A DNA stretch of 27,436 nt from JAAXHE01 sp964551635 (lineage in GTDB: Bacteria > Latescibacterota > UBA2968 > GCA-2709665). Made by a program: the position numbers and the translations under genes. Positions within the stretch are counted from its first letter, which is position 1, and each line of letters begins with the position of its first letter. Of the stretch, positions 14,712 through 23,190 are shown one piece after another. Location: the NCBI GenBank assembly GCA_964551635.1, contig CAZKDZ010000134.1, forward strand, positions 1-27,436, written 5' to 3'. Under the pieces are notes generated by a model. It did no database searches. It was not told the origin of the DNA and worked only from the letters and a program-made list of their open reading frames with translations.

Positions 14712-17414
14712 ATGACAATGGCCGTGAGGTTATCCGCCTTGCTTATCGCGATTGCGCTGACGTCCTCGCAAAGCCGGGCCGGCGCCGGCACCTTCTCGTT
14801 CGCACTGATCGGAGACGTGCCCTACGCCGATGCCGACAGCATCCGCTTCGCAAGGTTGATCGACATGGTCAACGCGGACGAGGACGTACAATGGGTCATC
14901 CACGCGGGCGACATCAAACGTGGCGGACAACCATGCACGGATGCGGTTCTGAAAGGTCGTCTGGAAACGTTAAACCGCTTCGATGACCCGTTCGTCCTTA
15001 CGCCGGGCGACAACGAATGGACGGACTGTCATCGCAAGATCGCCGGACGTTTCGATCCGCTCGAGCGCCTGCAGAAACTGCGGTCCCTGTTCTATCCCCG
15101 TGCCGGGCAGACGCTCGGCAAGCGGCCCATGCGCGTTGAGTCCCAGGCGTCGGCGGCTGAATTCAGCGAGTTTCTCGAGAACGTCCGCTGGGAACGGGAC
15201 GGCGTCCATTTCGCGACCGTTCACATCGTGGGCAGCAGAAACGGGCTGGCAGGCTTTCAACGCCGGGATTCGACCGAGGTTGGCGCGGTCCCGATGAGGA
15301 CGGAACGGCACGACGCGGCGGTTGAACGACGTACCCGTGCGGGAATCGCGTGGCTCCGACAGGCGTTTGCCGCAGCGGGTGAATCGGGCAAAGCGCTGTT
15401 TCTGACGCTGCACGCGACAATGGGGCTGGAGCGAAAGCCGGCGCCCGACCCGCCTCACTTCCAGGCGGTCCTCGACGCGCTGCGAGAGGAGACGGAGCGA
15501 TTCGGACGGCCGGTCGTACTGGCGCACGGCGACTCGCACTACTTCCGGATCGACAAGCCCCTCCGGCGCAAGGGAGGGGGCAGGCGAATTGTGAACTTCA
15601 CACGCGTGGAGACGTTCGGCGCGTCGGACGTTCACTGGATTGAGGTCTCGGTGGATCCTGCCAGCGAGAACGTGTTCAGCTTCGAGCAGCGGATCGTGAA
15701 GGGGGAACGAACGGATGGAAGTCGACGCACAGCATCGGAAAGGACCGGAATGACCATCGAGAGAACCGGCACATCGGAACGAACGCCGCAGGACGTAATC
15801 GACGGCATGCACCGCCCGGCCTGGTGCGTAAACACGGCCGAGGGGCGCCTTTATTGGGAACTCGTAGTCGCCGCGATCCGAAACGACGTCGACGCCCTGC
15901 GCGAACATTTGCGCGAGGACCCGGACTGCGCCAGGCTGCAGTTCTGGTACACCCCGCCGATCCACTTCGCGGTGCGGGAGGGCAGTCTGGACGCGACGAA
16001 AGTGTTGTGGGAAGCCTACGCGCACGACGAGGTGGGCGATCTGATTACCATGGCCGAGGACCGCGGGCATACCTCGGTCGCAGACTATCTCAGGGAGGCC
16101 TCCGGGCCCGTTTCGGAGGCGCCGGACCAGCGCCTTCACAAAGCGATAGACGCCGGAGACCACGCTGAGATCCAGCGCCTGCTCGATGGTACGGACGGGA
16201 TCGAATTACATCGGGACGCAGAAGGAAGGACGGCGCTCCATCTCGCCGTCATCGCGAATGACCGCGCGGCGGTAGAGGCTCTCCTGGTCAGCGACGTGGA
16301 CGTGGATGCCGCCGACCACGCCGGTTTCCGCGCCATCCACTACACGTACTGGAAGGACCTGATGTGGCACCGGTCGAAGGCGAGTCCCGATCTGGCGGAG
16401 CTTCTGCTGAACGCCGGGTCCCGCGACAGCCCCGCACTGGCTGCCGCGAGAGGAGACCTGGATGCCGTCAAGGCGTTTGTCGACGCCGACCCATCCACCG
16501 TGAACGACGGCGAGAACCTTCAGAAACGCCCGCTGTCGGCCGCGGCGGAACGCGGCCACCGTGATATTGTCCGCTTTCTGCTGGATAACGGGGCGGACCC
16601 CAGTCTGCCGGAAAGTCGGCTGTGCCCCTACGGGGCATCGCTGATGACCGCGACCGTGCAGGAAGACCTCGAAGTCGCCAGATGGCTTCTTGAAGCCGGC
16701 GCCGATCCGAACGGACACGTGGACTCCTCCGGGTCCCCGGCGATCCGAGCGCGATCTGACGCCATGCGCGGCCTGCTCTACGGCTACGGCGGACGGGCAT
16801 CCGGAGCGTGGGGCTATGTCCAGCGCGGTGAGTTCGAGACGGTGGCCGCCGTCCTGCGCTACACGGACGATCCGTTTACAGGCGAGGAGAGCGAGTACCT
16901 GACTACGCCGTACACCGCCGTGATCAGCGGCTGCGGGCGCATGGAGGACCGCGGTGAATCCACGGACGCCCACGAAGCGATGTTGAATATGTTCCTGCAG
17001 CGCAAACACCCGATGCCCCGTGTGCTGACGGCGTGCAAGACCTATCTCTACCACGTGCCTCGCATGACGCACCGGCTCCTCGAACATGGACTGGATCCGG
17101 ACCTGCCCGACTGGCAACGAAGGACCCCGCTGCACGACCTCTGCCGCCCCAACCGGGCCGTTTCCGACGCCGCCGGCATGGTGCGCATGTTCCTCGAGTT
17201 CGGCGCCGACGTCAACGCCGTCGACGAGGAAGACCGGTCAACGCCCCTGGGGATCGCCGCGCGCGAAGGCAACGGGGAACTGGTGGGGCTGCTGCTGGAT
17301 AACGGCGCCGACCCGAACGCGGCCGGCGCCCGATGGGCGACGCCGCTGGCATGGGCAGAACGCCGCGGTCACGAGGATATCGCGCGGCTGCTCCGGAGCC
17401 GGGGCGCCCGTTAG
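14712..17414 (+). CDS. Exported calcineurin-like phosphoesterase fused to an ankyrin-repeat domain
   Basis: A single frame encodes about 900 residues. From ATG 14712 (or 14718) it starts with a signal peptide (MAVRLSALLIAIALTSSQSR). A calcineurin-like metallophosphoesterase follows: FALIGDVPY (Asp35), IHAGDIKRGG (Asp65), TPGDNEW (Asn99), LTLHATM and LAHGDSHYFRI. After a Glu/Arg/Thr-rich linker (about 325-360) comes an ankyrin region of about 540 residues, paralogous to the protein at 7155-8825. An in-frame ATG at 15750, with AAGGA a few bases before it, would start a free ankyrin protein of 554 residues, almost the same length as the paralogue; the bases there read ATGA. So this is either a true fusion, two overlapping genes whose stop was lost, or a frame error. 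A longer start at 14559 lies over the antisense PhyH remnant and is rejected. Confidence 0.82.
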   Translation: MTMAVRLSALLIAIALTSSQSRAGAGTFSFALIGDVPYADADSIRFARLIDMVNADEDVQWVIHAGDIKRGGQPCTDAVLKGRLETLNRFDDPFVLTPGDNEWTDCHRKIAGRFDPLERLQKLRSLFYPRAGQTLGKRPMRVESQASAAEFSEFLENVRWERDGVHFATVHIVGSRNGLAGFQRRDSTEVGAVPMRTERHDAAVERRTRAGIAWLRQAFAAAGESGKALFLTLHATMGLERKPAPDPPHFQAVLDALREETERFGRPVVLAHGDSHYFRIDKPLRRKGGGRRIVNFTRVETFGASDVHWIEVSVDPASENVFSFEQRIVKGERTDGSRRTASERTGMTIERTGTSERTPQDVIDGMHRPAWCVNTAEGRLYWELVVAAIRNDVDALREHLREDPDCARLQFWYTPPIHFAVREGSLDATKVLWEAYAHDEVGDLITMAEDRGHTSVADYLREASGPVSEAPDQRLHKAIDAGDHAEIQRLLDGTDGIELHRDAEGRTALHLAVIANDRAAVEALLVSDVDVDAADHAGFRAIHYTYWKDLMWHRSKASPDLAELLLNAGSRDSPALAAARGDLDAVKAFVDADPSTVNDGENLQKRPLSAAAERGHRDIVRFLLDNGADPSLPESRLCPYGASLMTATVQEDLEVARWLLEAGADPNGHVDSSGSPAIRARSDAMRGLLYGYGGRASGAWGYVQRGEFETVAAVLRYTDDPFTGEESEYLTTPYTAVISGCGRMEDRGESTDAHEAMLNMFLQRKHPMPRVLTACKTYLYHVPRMTHRLLEHGLDPDLPDWQRRTPLHDLCRPNRAVSDAAGMVRMFLEFGADVNAVDEEDRSTPLGIAAREGNGELVGLLLDNGADPNAAGARWATPLAWAERRGHEDIARLLRSRGAR
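15741..15752 (+). promoter_or_regulatory. Internal ribosome-binding site and start codon inside the fusion ORF
   Basis: AGGACCGGAATG (AAGGA from 15740, ATG 15750-15752) lies at the junction of the phosphoesterase and ankyrin parts. The distance is short but usable. Starting here gives a protein that aligns end to end with the stand-alone ankyrin paralogue, including its own N-terminal region before the first repeat. Confidence 0.4.
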
Positions 17415-17449
17415 GTTGACCTTCTGTCGTCAACGGGAGTGTTTTGCAG

Positions 17450-18016
17450 ATGTCACGCGAAGAGGAAACACATCCGAGATTCCTGGCGCTCCTGCGGGGG
17501 GTAAACGCCGGCGGGAAGAATGTTGTTCTCAAAGACGCGCTTCGCGGCTGCTTCGAGGACCTGGGATTCTCCAGCGTCCGCACTTACATCCAGAGCGGTA
17601 ACATCCTGTTTCGGTCGGTGAATACCGACATCCCGGCCCTGACGGAAGCAATCGAACGCGCCCTATCGGGACGTTTCTCGTTCAACGCCCGCGCCGTCGT
17701 CCTCGCCCGAAACGCGTACCGACTCGCGGTTGACGCCGCCCCGGAGGATTGGGGTAATGACGAAGCGCGGATGCATCATGCACTCTTCACGCTGGCAGGA
17801 GCCGACCCGGAAGACATCCTAGCCCGGCTCTCGTGGCCTCGGCCGGAGTGGGAAACCGTAACCCCCGGGCCGGGCGTGATCTACTGGTCGGTATCCAGAG
17901 CCCGCCCTACCCGGTCCACGTGGGTCAAGCTTCCGGCGTCGAGGGTGTATCAGAAGCTGACCGCCCGCAATCACAATACGGTATTCAGACTGAGACAACT
18001 CTTCGAGGAGATATAG
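17450..18016 (+). CDS. DUF1697 family protein
   Basis: A 188-residue protein with the hallmark DUF1697 start FLALLRGVNAGGKNVVLKD, then FSSVRTYIQSGNILF and a C-terminal IYWSVSRARPTRSTWVKLP with a basic end. Length is normal. The family (for example YyaA-like pfam DUF1697) is widespread, cytoplasmic and functionally uncharacterised. ATG 17450 is used; a TTG two codons earlier is possible, with GGGAG upstream of both. It is followed three bases later by the TfoX-N gene, so the two form a translation-coupled pair. DUF1697 and TfoX-N proteins are both small and often found among miscellaneous accessory genes. Confidence 0.9.
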   Translation: MSREEETHPRFLALLRGVNAGGKNVVLKDALRGCFEDLGFSSVRTYIQSGNILFRSVNTDIPALTEAIERALSGRFSFNARAVVLARNAYRLAVDAAPEDWGNDEARMHHALFTLAGADPEDILARLSWPRPEWETVTPGPGVIYWSVSRARPTRSTWVKLPASRVYQKLTARNHNTVFRLRQLFEEI

Positions 18017-18019
18017 TGA

Positions 18020-18349
18020 ATGGCGGGCGACGAGAAGCTGGTCAGCCGGATAAGGACGATCCTTGCTGGCGAGGACGGATTCTCCGAGAAGAGGATGTTC
18101 GGCGGGGTCTGCTTTATGATGGACGGCAACATGTGCGTCGGAACATGGAAGGGGTCCCTGGTCGTGCGACTCCACAGGGAGCGACACGAGCAGACGCTTG
18201 CCGAACCGCACACGAGGCCGTTCGACGTTACGGGCCGCGTAATGAGGGGATGGGCGCTGGTCGAGCCGCCCGCGATCGAATCGGACGAAGACCTGACGGA
18301 ATGGCTTTGCAGAGCGGTCGATTACGTCCGTACGCTTCCACCCAAATGA
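18020..18349 (+). CDS. TfoX N-terminal domain protein
   Basis: A 109-residue protein matching the TfoX-N domain alone: an N-terminal helix (LVSRIRTIL), EKRMFGGVCFMMDGNMCVG with the conserved MFGG, GSLVVRL, and the C-terminal WLCRAVDYVRTLPPK helix. Full-length TfoX/Sxy, the competence co-activator of gammaproteobacteria, also has a C-terminal domain that is missing here, so a competence role should not be assumed. It starts 3 nt after the DUF1697 stop and is probably co-translated with it. Confidence 0.88.
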   Translation: MAGDEKLVSRIRTILAGEDGFSEKRMFGGVCFMMDGNMCVGTWKGSLVVRLHRERHEQTLAEPHTRPFDVTGRVMRGWALVEPPAIESDEDLTEWLCRAVDYVRTLPPK

Positions 18350-18390
18350 CAATGCGTGGCATCAATCGGAACCGCGGGAGGGTTGCTCCC

Positions 18391-18708
18391 CTATTGCATC
18401 GGCGAGAAGGAGGTTGGGATGAGGACGTCGGAGATGACCTCATCCACGATGGGCCCGTTGGCTTCCGTTCGCTCCCGCGCCGCAATCCATTCCGGGTCCG
18501 CGCGGAACGCGTCCCAAGCGGTTTCCATCGCCGCTTCGCTTTCGAATTCACAGATGTAGATCAGTTCATTGGCATCCTTTCTCGTCCAGAAACCCGCGAC
18601 CTTGATGCCGTGCCTGTCGAAGAGGTCGAACGTGATGTTTTCGAATCGGCTGAGGATGTCCGGCATCCGGCCTTCGGGGACTCGATAGATGCGGTGCTCG
18701 TAGATCAT
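18391..18708 (-). CDS. NIPSNAP family protein
   Basis: A 105-residue dimeric alpha/beta-barrel protein starting MIYEHRIYRVPEGRMPDIL, followed by FDLFDRHGIKVAGFWT, ELIYICEFES and AWDAFRADPEWIAARE. The E-x-R-x-Y opening and the W-x-x-F-x-x-D-P-E-W helix are typical of NIPSNAP. Start ATG 18708 has GAGGGAG at ideal spacing; a longer frame runs to 19164 but crosses the divergent gene. Bacterial members are small and mostly uncharacterised. It stands alone on the minus strand, convergent with the TfoX-N gene and divergent from the deacetylase gene. Confidence 0.88.
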   Translation of the reverse strand: MIYEHRIYRVPEGRMPDILSRFENITFDLFDRHGIKVAGFWTRKDANELIYICEFESEAAMETAWDAFRADPEWIAARERTEANGPIVDEVISDVLIPTSFSPMQ

Positions 18709-18876
18709 TGGAATGCTCCCTCGCGTTAAGGATCCTGGAACGATTCTGTATGGAGTGGAACTCGCTGCGGCCTGCCATGGTAACAAGAAACCGGGCGGAT
18801 CGAAAGAGGCACCCGACCCGGTCGGCGTGGACGGGCATACTTGCCATATCGGCACGCGCGAGAGGAATCCGGCAAC

Positions 18877-20385
18877 GTGAAAACAGATAAACGCGGCGGC
18901 GTCTGCTTCCGCGTGGACGACAACAAGCCGATTCGACAGTGGGTCGAGTTCGCGCAGGTTTTCGACCGGTACGGGTTCAGGTTCTGTGCCGCGTTGTGCC
19001 CGGGGAGAATGGCCGGCGACGAAGAATACGTGAGGCTGGTCAGGTCGCTGCAGGACCGGGGGCATGAGATTATGGACCACACGCCCCTCCACAGCGTGGA
19101 CAAGCTTCCGCTCCCTCAAGGCGCCGATGCCGATGCCTGGCGCGAGATGCCGGGCGTCGACCACGTGGATGCATCGCGCGTCTACCTGACGCCTGACGCG
19201 ATCGACCCGTCATCGCTGCCGGAATATCGAGCGGATATTTCGGGCAACATCATGACAAGCCGCACGCCCCAGGTCCTTAACGACAACAATCAGACGAGAT
19301 TCATCGCCGTCTACGTTCCCCATCTAGACAGTGTGTTTCGGTTCAGACAGATCGAATGTTCGGGCGACGTCGTATTGGCGCTGCACAGTTTCTGGGACGA
19401 AGACAACGTCGATCTGGGCGAACATCGGGACGTCGTCTTTCACAGGCTGGGCAAGGCCGATATCCGGATGACGCTGGACGCCCGCAGGCTTCTGGCCGAG
19501 TCGTCGCTGAATCTGTTCGAGAGCCTTGGTCTTGATCGCCCGCTGACGTGGATACAGCCCGGCTCGGGAGGGTGCTCCGACTTCCGGCGTGGAGACATCA
19601 GGACCTGCTTCGGAGATTTGTACGGATACGTGGCGGCCGCGACCTACCCCGACCGGTCTCTGAAGTGCTACAACGAGAATGACCCCGATGGAGACAAGCG
19701 CTTCGGCATGCAGTGGGGCGACTTCGACGACGAGGCGCGGGACCTGGACTGGAACCTGAACCGAATCGCGGACGGGATTGCCGGGAACCGCGTACTCATC
19801 GGTCACAGCCACTTCTGGGAGCATGTCATGCCGGACGGCTGGGACGGTTATCTTGAACGGGTCGCCCGTATCCTTTCCTGGTGCAAGGACAACCGAATCC
19901 CGGTCAGGACGTATTCGGAGTGGGCGGAGGCGCTCTATCGTGCGAAACCGGACCCAGATGTGAATGTGTTTCCCGGTCTGAACGTCGATCTGAACGCAGA
20001 CGGCGTTCCGGACGGGTACGACATGCCGTCGGCAGAACTGGTCCGGTGCGACGGACCCGGCGGACCCGGTGCATTCCTGTCGGTACGGAATGCCGGGCCA
20101 ATCTGCAACGTAGATCGATTGGGCGGTCTGGAAAAGGGCGCGAATACCTTCTCGGTCCGGACGCACGGGCATCCGGGGGGCGCAATCGAGACGACGTTCC
20201 GGTTCTTCGAAAGCGGAACGACGGAGAAACACACGTTTTCGGTGAAATGCCCCGGGTGGACCGAACAACACGCCACGGTCACAGTGCCGGCCGAGGCATC
20301 TCTGGTGAATATCACGATCGAGTGCACGTCTACCGGCGGGGATGAACTGAAAATCGGCGGTATGCGTCTGAATGCGTGCAATTGA
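18877..20385 (+). CDS. NodB-fold (CE4-type) deacetylase-like protein with C-terminal beta-sandwich
   Basis: A 502-residue protein from GTG 18877, preceded by GAGAGGA at 10 nt. The N-terminal part has the CE4 metal site: FRVDDN (Asp14/Asp15, motif 1) and HTPLH (His68/His72, the H-S/T-x-x-H motif 2), then WIQPGSGG and LIGHSHFWEHV further on. These enzymes deacetylate N-acetyl sugars or peptidoglycan, but NodB-fold proteins include other hydrolases. After about residue 365 comes DLNADGVPDGYD, a calcium-binding loop like those in thrombospondin-type or dockerin-like repeats, and a beta-sandwich of about 120 residues that resembles a carbohydrate-binding module. No signal peptide is visible, although an exported location would suit the architecture. 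The amidohydrolase gene follows 98 nt later. Confidence 0.72.
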   Translation: MKTDKRGGVCFRVDDNKPIRQWVEFAQVFDRYGFRFCAALCPGRMAGDEEYVRLVRSLQDRGHEIMDHTPLHSVDKLPLPQGADADAWREMPGVDHVDASRVYLTPDAIDPSSLPEYRADISGNIMTSRTPQVLNDNNQTRFIAVYVPHLDSVFRFRQIECSGDVVLALHSFWDEDNVDLGEHRDVVFHRLGKADIRMTLDARRLLAESSLNLFESLGLDRPLTWIQPGSGGCSDFRRGDIRTCFGDLYGYVAAATYPDRSLKCYNENDPDGDKRFGMQWGDFDDEARDLDWNLNRIADGIAGNRVLIGHSHFWEHVMPDGWDGYLERVARILSWCKDNRIPVRTYSEWAEALYRAKPDPDVNVFPGLNVDLNADGVPDGYDMPSAELVRCDGPGGPGAFLSVRNAGPICNVDRLGGLEKGANTFSVRTHGHPGGAIETTFRFFESGTTEKHTFSVKCPGWTEQHATVTVPAEASLVNITIECTSTGGDELKIGGMRLNACN

Positions 20386-20483
20386 GGAACCGGAACGCCG
20401 GGGAATTTCACGACGCGTCCCCATCCCCAAATCAGGTGGCCGTGTCCCATCCGTCCACATCTTCCACAGAAATGGAATGATCG

Positions 20484-21632
20484 ATGTCTGAAACAGCCGA
20501 AGACTATGACCTGCTGATATCGGCCGGGCGCGTTTTCTGCGCCGATACCGGCCTGGACGGCCCGGGCGCCGTCGCTGTACGGGGGGACCGGATTGTTGGA
20601 GCGGGTCCCGATGTGAAAGGAACCGCGTGGCTGACGCTCGAATACCCACACGACCTGCTGCTTCCGGGCCTGGTGGACATCCACGCCCACCCGGCACGGG
20701 GCGGTTCCCGGTTCGGCGTCGATCCCGATACGCATTTTCTCCCATGCGGGGTTACGACGTGCATGTCGCAAGGCGACGCGGGCGCCCTCAACTGGCCGGC
20801 CTATCGCGAGGAGGTGATCCGCGGCAGCCGCACGCGGGTGCGGCTCGCGCTCCACCTGTCCAAATATGGCGAGTCACCGCCCGACCACTGTTTCGAGCGC
20901 CTCGAGAACGCGGACGTCGACCTCTGCGCGGATGCCGTCACGTCAGCGGACGAAGAAATCTGGGGCATCGCGTTCAATACCATTCTCGAACCTCGCCTCG
21001 CCCACGACCCCCGGGAGATCATGCGCCGCGGCGTCGAAGCGGCCGAACGCAGCGGGCGCCCGATCCTCTACGGGGCGCGCTTCAACGTTGACTTTCCGCT
21101 CGGAGAACAACTGGCGCACCTGCGCGCGGGAGACCTCTTCACGTACACGTTCAGCCCGCGCCCGGACAACATCATCGCAGACGGAAGGGTGCGGCGCGCG
21201 GTATGGGCGGCCAGAGACAGGGGGGTCCTGTTCGACGGCTGCCACGGGATGCAGTCTTTCAGTTTCGCCCACGTCGAGCGGGCCATCGCCGAGGATTTCT
21301 TCCCCGACACGATTTCCACCGACCAGTACAATGCCCACGTGGACGCCGACCCGCCCCACCACCTCCCGAGGACGATGTCCAAATACATCGCCGCGGGCAT
21401 GCCCGAAGCGGAAGTTTTCGCGCGGTCGACCGCCAGGCCCGCCGAGCTGTTGGGGCTGAAGGGCGAGGCGGGCACGCTGGCGCCCGGCGCGTGCGCCGAT
21501 ATCGCGGTGTTGCGATGGAACCCCGACGGGCGCCTGTCCGACGTCCTCGGCGTCGAACGTCCAGGCGGCTCCTGGGAACCGCTCGCCACCGTGAAATCCG
21601 GTCAACCTGTGGACCGGCATTGCCCGAAATGA
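20484..21632 (+). CDS. Amidohydrolase-superfamily protein, EF_0837-like, with altered metal site
   Basis: A 382-residue protein with the amidohydrolase build: N-terminal small sheet (YDLLISAGRVFCADTGLDGP), LLPGLVDIHAHP (His67, His69), FGVDPDTHFLPCGVTTCMSQ, then DAGALNW, a TIM barrel, and the closing KGEAGTLAPGACADIAVLRW. The order of motifs follows the EF_0837-type deacetylase branch. HxH and the final Asp (STD, Asp280) are kept. In that branch as I recall it, the bridging Lys (GIK) is here Ala163 (WGIAFN), and the two later histidines are Tyr196 (PILYGAR) and Tyr221 (FTYTF). His254 in GCHGMQSF is retained. The protein could be a one-metal enzyme, use other ligands, or be inactive. The substrate is unknown. 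Confidence 0.78.
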   Translation: MSETAEDYDLLISAGRVFCADTGLDGPGAVAVRGDRIVGAGPDVKGTAWLTLEYPHDLLLPGLVDIHAHPARGGSRFGVDPDTHFLPCGVTTCMSQGDAGALNWPAYREEVIRGSRTRVRLALHLSKYGESPPDHCFERLENADVDLCADAVTSADEEIWGIAFNTILEPRLAHDPREIMRRGVEAAERSGRPILYGARFNVDFPLGEQLAHLRAGDLFTYTFSPRPDNIIADGRVRRAVWAARDRGVLFDGCHGMQSFSFAHVERAIAEDFFPDTISTDQYNAHVDADPPHHLPRTMSKYIAAGMPEAEVFARSTARPAELLGLKGEAGTLAPGACADIAVLRWNPDGRLSDVLGVERPGGSWEPLATVKSGQPVDRHCPK

Positions 21633-21834
21633 TTCGAAATCAGTCGCCTGCCCTATCTCAGCCGGGGGGACAGCAGGATGCCCATGGCGGACGAAATTTC
21701 GACACATCTTACCTTGATATCGGGGTTCTCCGCAGTCGCCCGACGCGGACACCCTCTCCGGATACCGGAACGAAGCGATATGCCCGGTCCACAATTCCCG
21801 TTTGCCAAACGCTATCAATTGGAGGAGAACCGCT

Positions 21835-22785
21835 GTGAGTCCGGAAGTGATCATGGTTGTCGGCTTTCTACTTGGCGCCTATTCTATCGTTGGAAACGAC
21901 GCGATTCAGACCCTTGGAACCTTTCTCAGCTCCAACGCCAGACGCCCCTGGTGGGTGCTCTGGATCTTTGCCTGCAGTATTCTGATCGTCGTCCTCGTCT
22001 ACGGGTGGTGGATGCACGACGACGTCTCTTACGGCAGGCTGGAGAAGATCCCCCAACCCGACCAATGGACCTGGATCTACTGCGTCCCTCCTTTCGTCCT
22101 GCTCCTCCTGACACGTTGGGGCATCCCGGTAAGCACCACGTTTCTGACCCTGACGATTTTCGCGCCGAAGGCCCTGCCGGCCATGCTGGTCAAATCGCTC
22201 GCCGGGTATGCTACGGCGTTCGTGGCGGCCATTCTGATTTACCGTTGGGTCACCCGAACAATCGAATCCCGCTTCCATCGTTCGGACGGGCCTACCAGCG
22301 GCTGGTGGGTGGTGGCGCAGTGGTGTTCCACCGGTTTTCTTTGGAGCCAGTGGCTGATTCAGGACCTGGCCAATATCTTCGTGTTCCTTCCTCGCAGCCT
22401 CACGGCGGAATGGTTCTTTCTGTCGATGGTGGTCATGCTGGCCCTGCACGCCATTATCTTCTACAACCACGGCGGCGCCATTCAGAAGGTGGTACTCACC
22501 AAGACCAACACGACCGACATCCGGTCAGCCACTTTTGTCGACCTGATTTACGGCATCGTACTCCTGCTGTTCAAAGAGGTCAGCAAGCTCCCGATGAGCA
22601 CGACGTGGGTCTTCGTCGGCCTTCTCGCCGGCCGTGAGATCGCGGTCGCCTGGAATCAGCGGCACCGCAGCCGCAAGGAAGTGACGCGGCTTGTTGCAAC
22701 GGATTTCGCCAAAATCACCGGCGGGCTGCTCGTCAGCATCGCCCTTGCCTACCTTCTGCCCGAACTGCAGGCGATGTTCGGCTGA
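21835..22785 (+). CDS. PiT-family inorganic phosphate transporter
   Basis: A 316-residue membrane protein with about eight hydrophobic segments. The two PiT half-signatures are visible: SIVGNDAIQTLGTFLSS near the N-terminus (the GxND-A motif) and KLPMSTTWVFVGLLAGREIA near the C-terminus, with WGIPVSTTFLTLTIFAPKA between them. PiT proteins take up phosphate (often as metal-phosphate) with H+ or Na+. The protein is shorter than many PiT members, lacking a long central loop. GTG 21835 is preferred because GGAGG lies at 21821-21825 with 9-nt spacing; an ATG at 21802 would place that site inside the gene. No pho-box or PhoU-like partner is visible. Confidence 0.86.
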   Translation: MSPEVIMVVGFLLGAYSIVGNDAIQTLGTFLSSNARRPWWVLWIFACSILIVVLVYGWWMHDDVSYGRLEKIPQPDQWTWIYCVPPFVLLLLTRWGIPVSTTFLTLTIFAPKALPAMLVKSLAGYATAFVAAILIYRWVTRTIESRFHRSDGPTSGWWVVAQWCSTGFLWSQWLIQDLANIFVFLPRSLTAEWFFLSMVVMLALHAIIFYNHGGAIQKVVLTKTNTTDIRSATFVDLIYGIVLLLFKEVSKLPMSTTWVFVGLLAGREIAVAWNQRHRSRKEVTRLVATDFAKITGGLLVSIALAYLLPELQAMFG

Positions 22786-22896
22786 CGGACGGGAGTTCGA
22801 TCCGGGCTCGAAACCAACCGGGAGCGTGAATCACGATATTGGGGCCCAGGGAGAACAGGCTCCGTAACGGCAGCGTGGATCAATCATCAATTTTTA

Positions 22897-22937
22897 TCAA
22901 GATAAATCTTGACAGCATGACCTCAAAATGGCATTAT
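22897..22937 (+). promoter_or_regulatory. Promoter with palindromic operator of the toxin-antitoxin operon
   Basis: TTGACA (22909-22914), a 17-bp spacer and CATTAT (22932-22937) form a near-consensus sigma-70 promoter 25 nt before the antitoxin ATG. TCAAGAT-AA-ATCTTGA (22897-22912) is a perfect 7-bp inverted repeat with a 2-bp centre that overlaps the -35 box. Ribbon-helix-helix antitoxins typically bind such palindromes, so autorepression of the operon is the likely purpose. Confidence 0.75.
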
Positions 22938-22962
22938 TGTTGAAAAACGGGGTGATTCGGCT

Positions 22963-23190
22963 ATGAAACCGCCGCGAGAGAAATTTTCCAGCCAGGTTGC
23001 GCCGGAATTGTTGGGCACGTTCCGTGAGATTGCCCGGAAGGAAGGACGTCACTTCCAGGTGGTGCTGGAAGAGGCCATGCGCGAATACATCGAAAACCGG
23101 GCACGGGAAAAGCCGCGCGCTCAGGTCATGGCCCAATTTCAGGCCAGCGTGGAAAGAAACCGCCGTCTGGGTGAAATGCTGGCCAGATGA
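22963..23190 (+). CDS. Ribbon-helix-helix antitoxin
   Basis: A 75-residue basic protein. Residues 8-48 fit a ribbon-helix-helix DNA-binding domain: a short strand (KFSSQVAPE), helix (LLGTFREIARKEG) and second helix (FQVVLEEAMREYIEN). The C-terminal tail, MAQFQASVERNRRLGEMLAR, has the RNxxLxxxLA form seen in tails that plug the groove of Doc-type toxins. The stop codon overlaps the toxin start (ATGA at 23187-23190), tying their synthesis together. Expected roles are to neutralise the toxin and to repress the operon through the palindrome just upstream. Confidence 0.85.
   Translation: MKPPREKFSSQVAPELLGTFREIARKEGRHFQVVLEEAMREYIENRAREKPRAQVMAQFQASVERNRRLGEMLAR

Noticed and set aside
15715..15753. 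12-codon ORF at the fusion junction (ATG 15715 to TGA 15751)
   Set aside because: Too short and without its own clear ribosome site; noted only because its TGA forms the ATGA overlap with the internal ankyrin start.
18709..19164. Longer N-terminus for the NIPSNAP protein
   Set aside because: It would run through the divergent promoter region and into the deacetylase gene; the start at 18708 has an ideal ribosome site and the family's usual N-terminus.
19324..20745. 473-codon minus-strand ORF
   Set aside because: Spans two well-supported plus-strand genes and the gap between them; Arg/Pro/Gly-rich with no motif.
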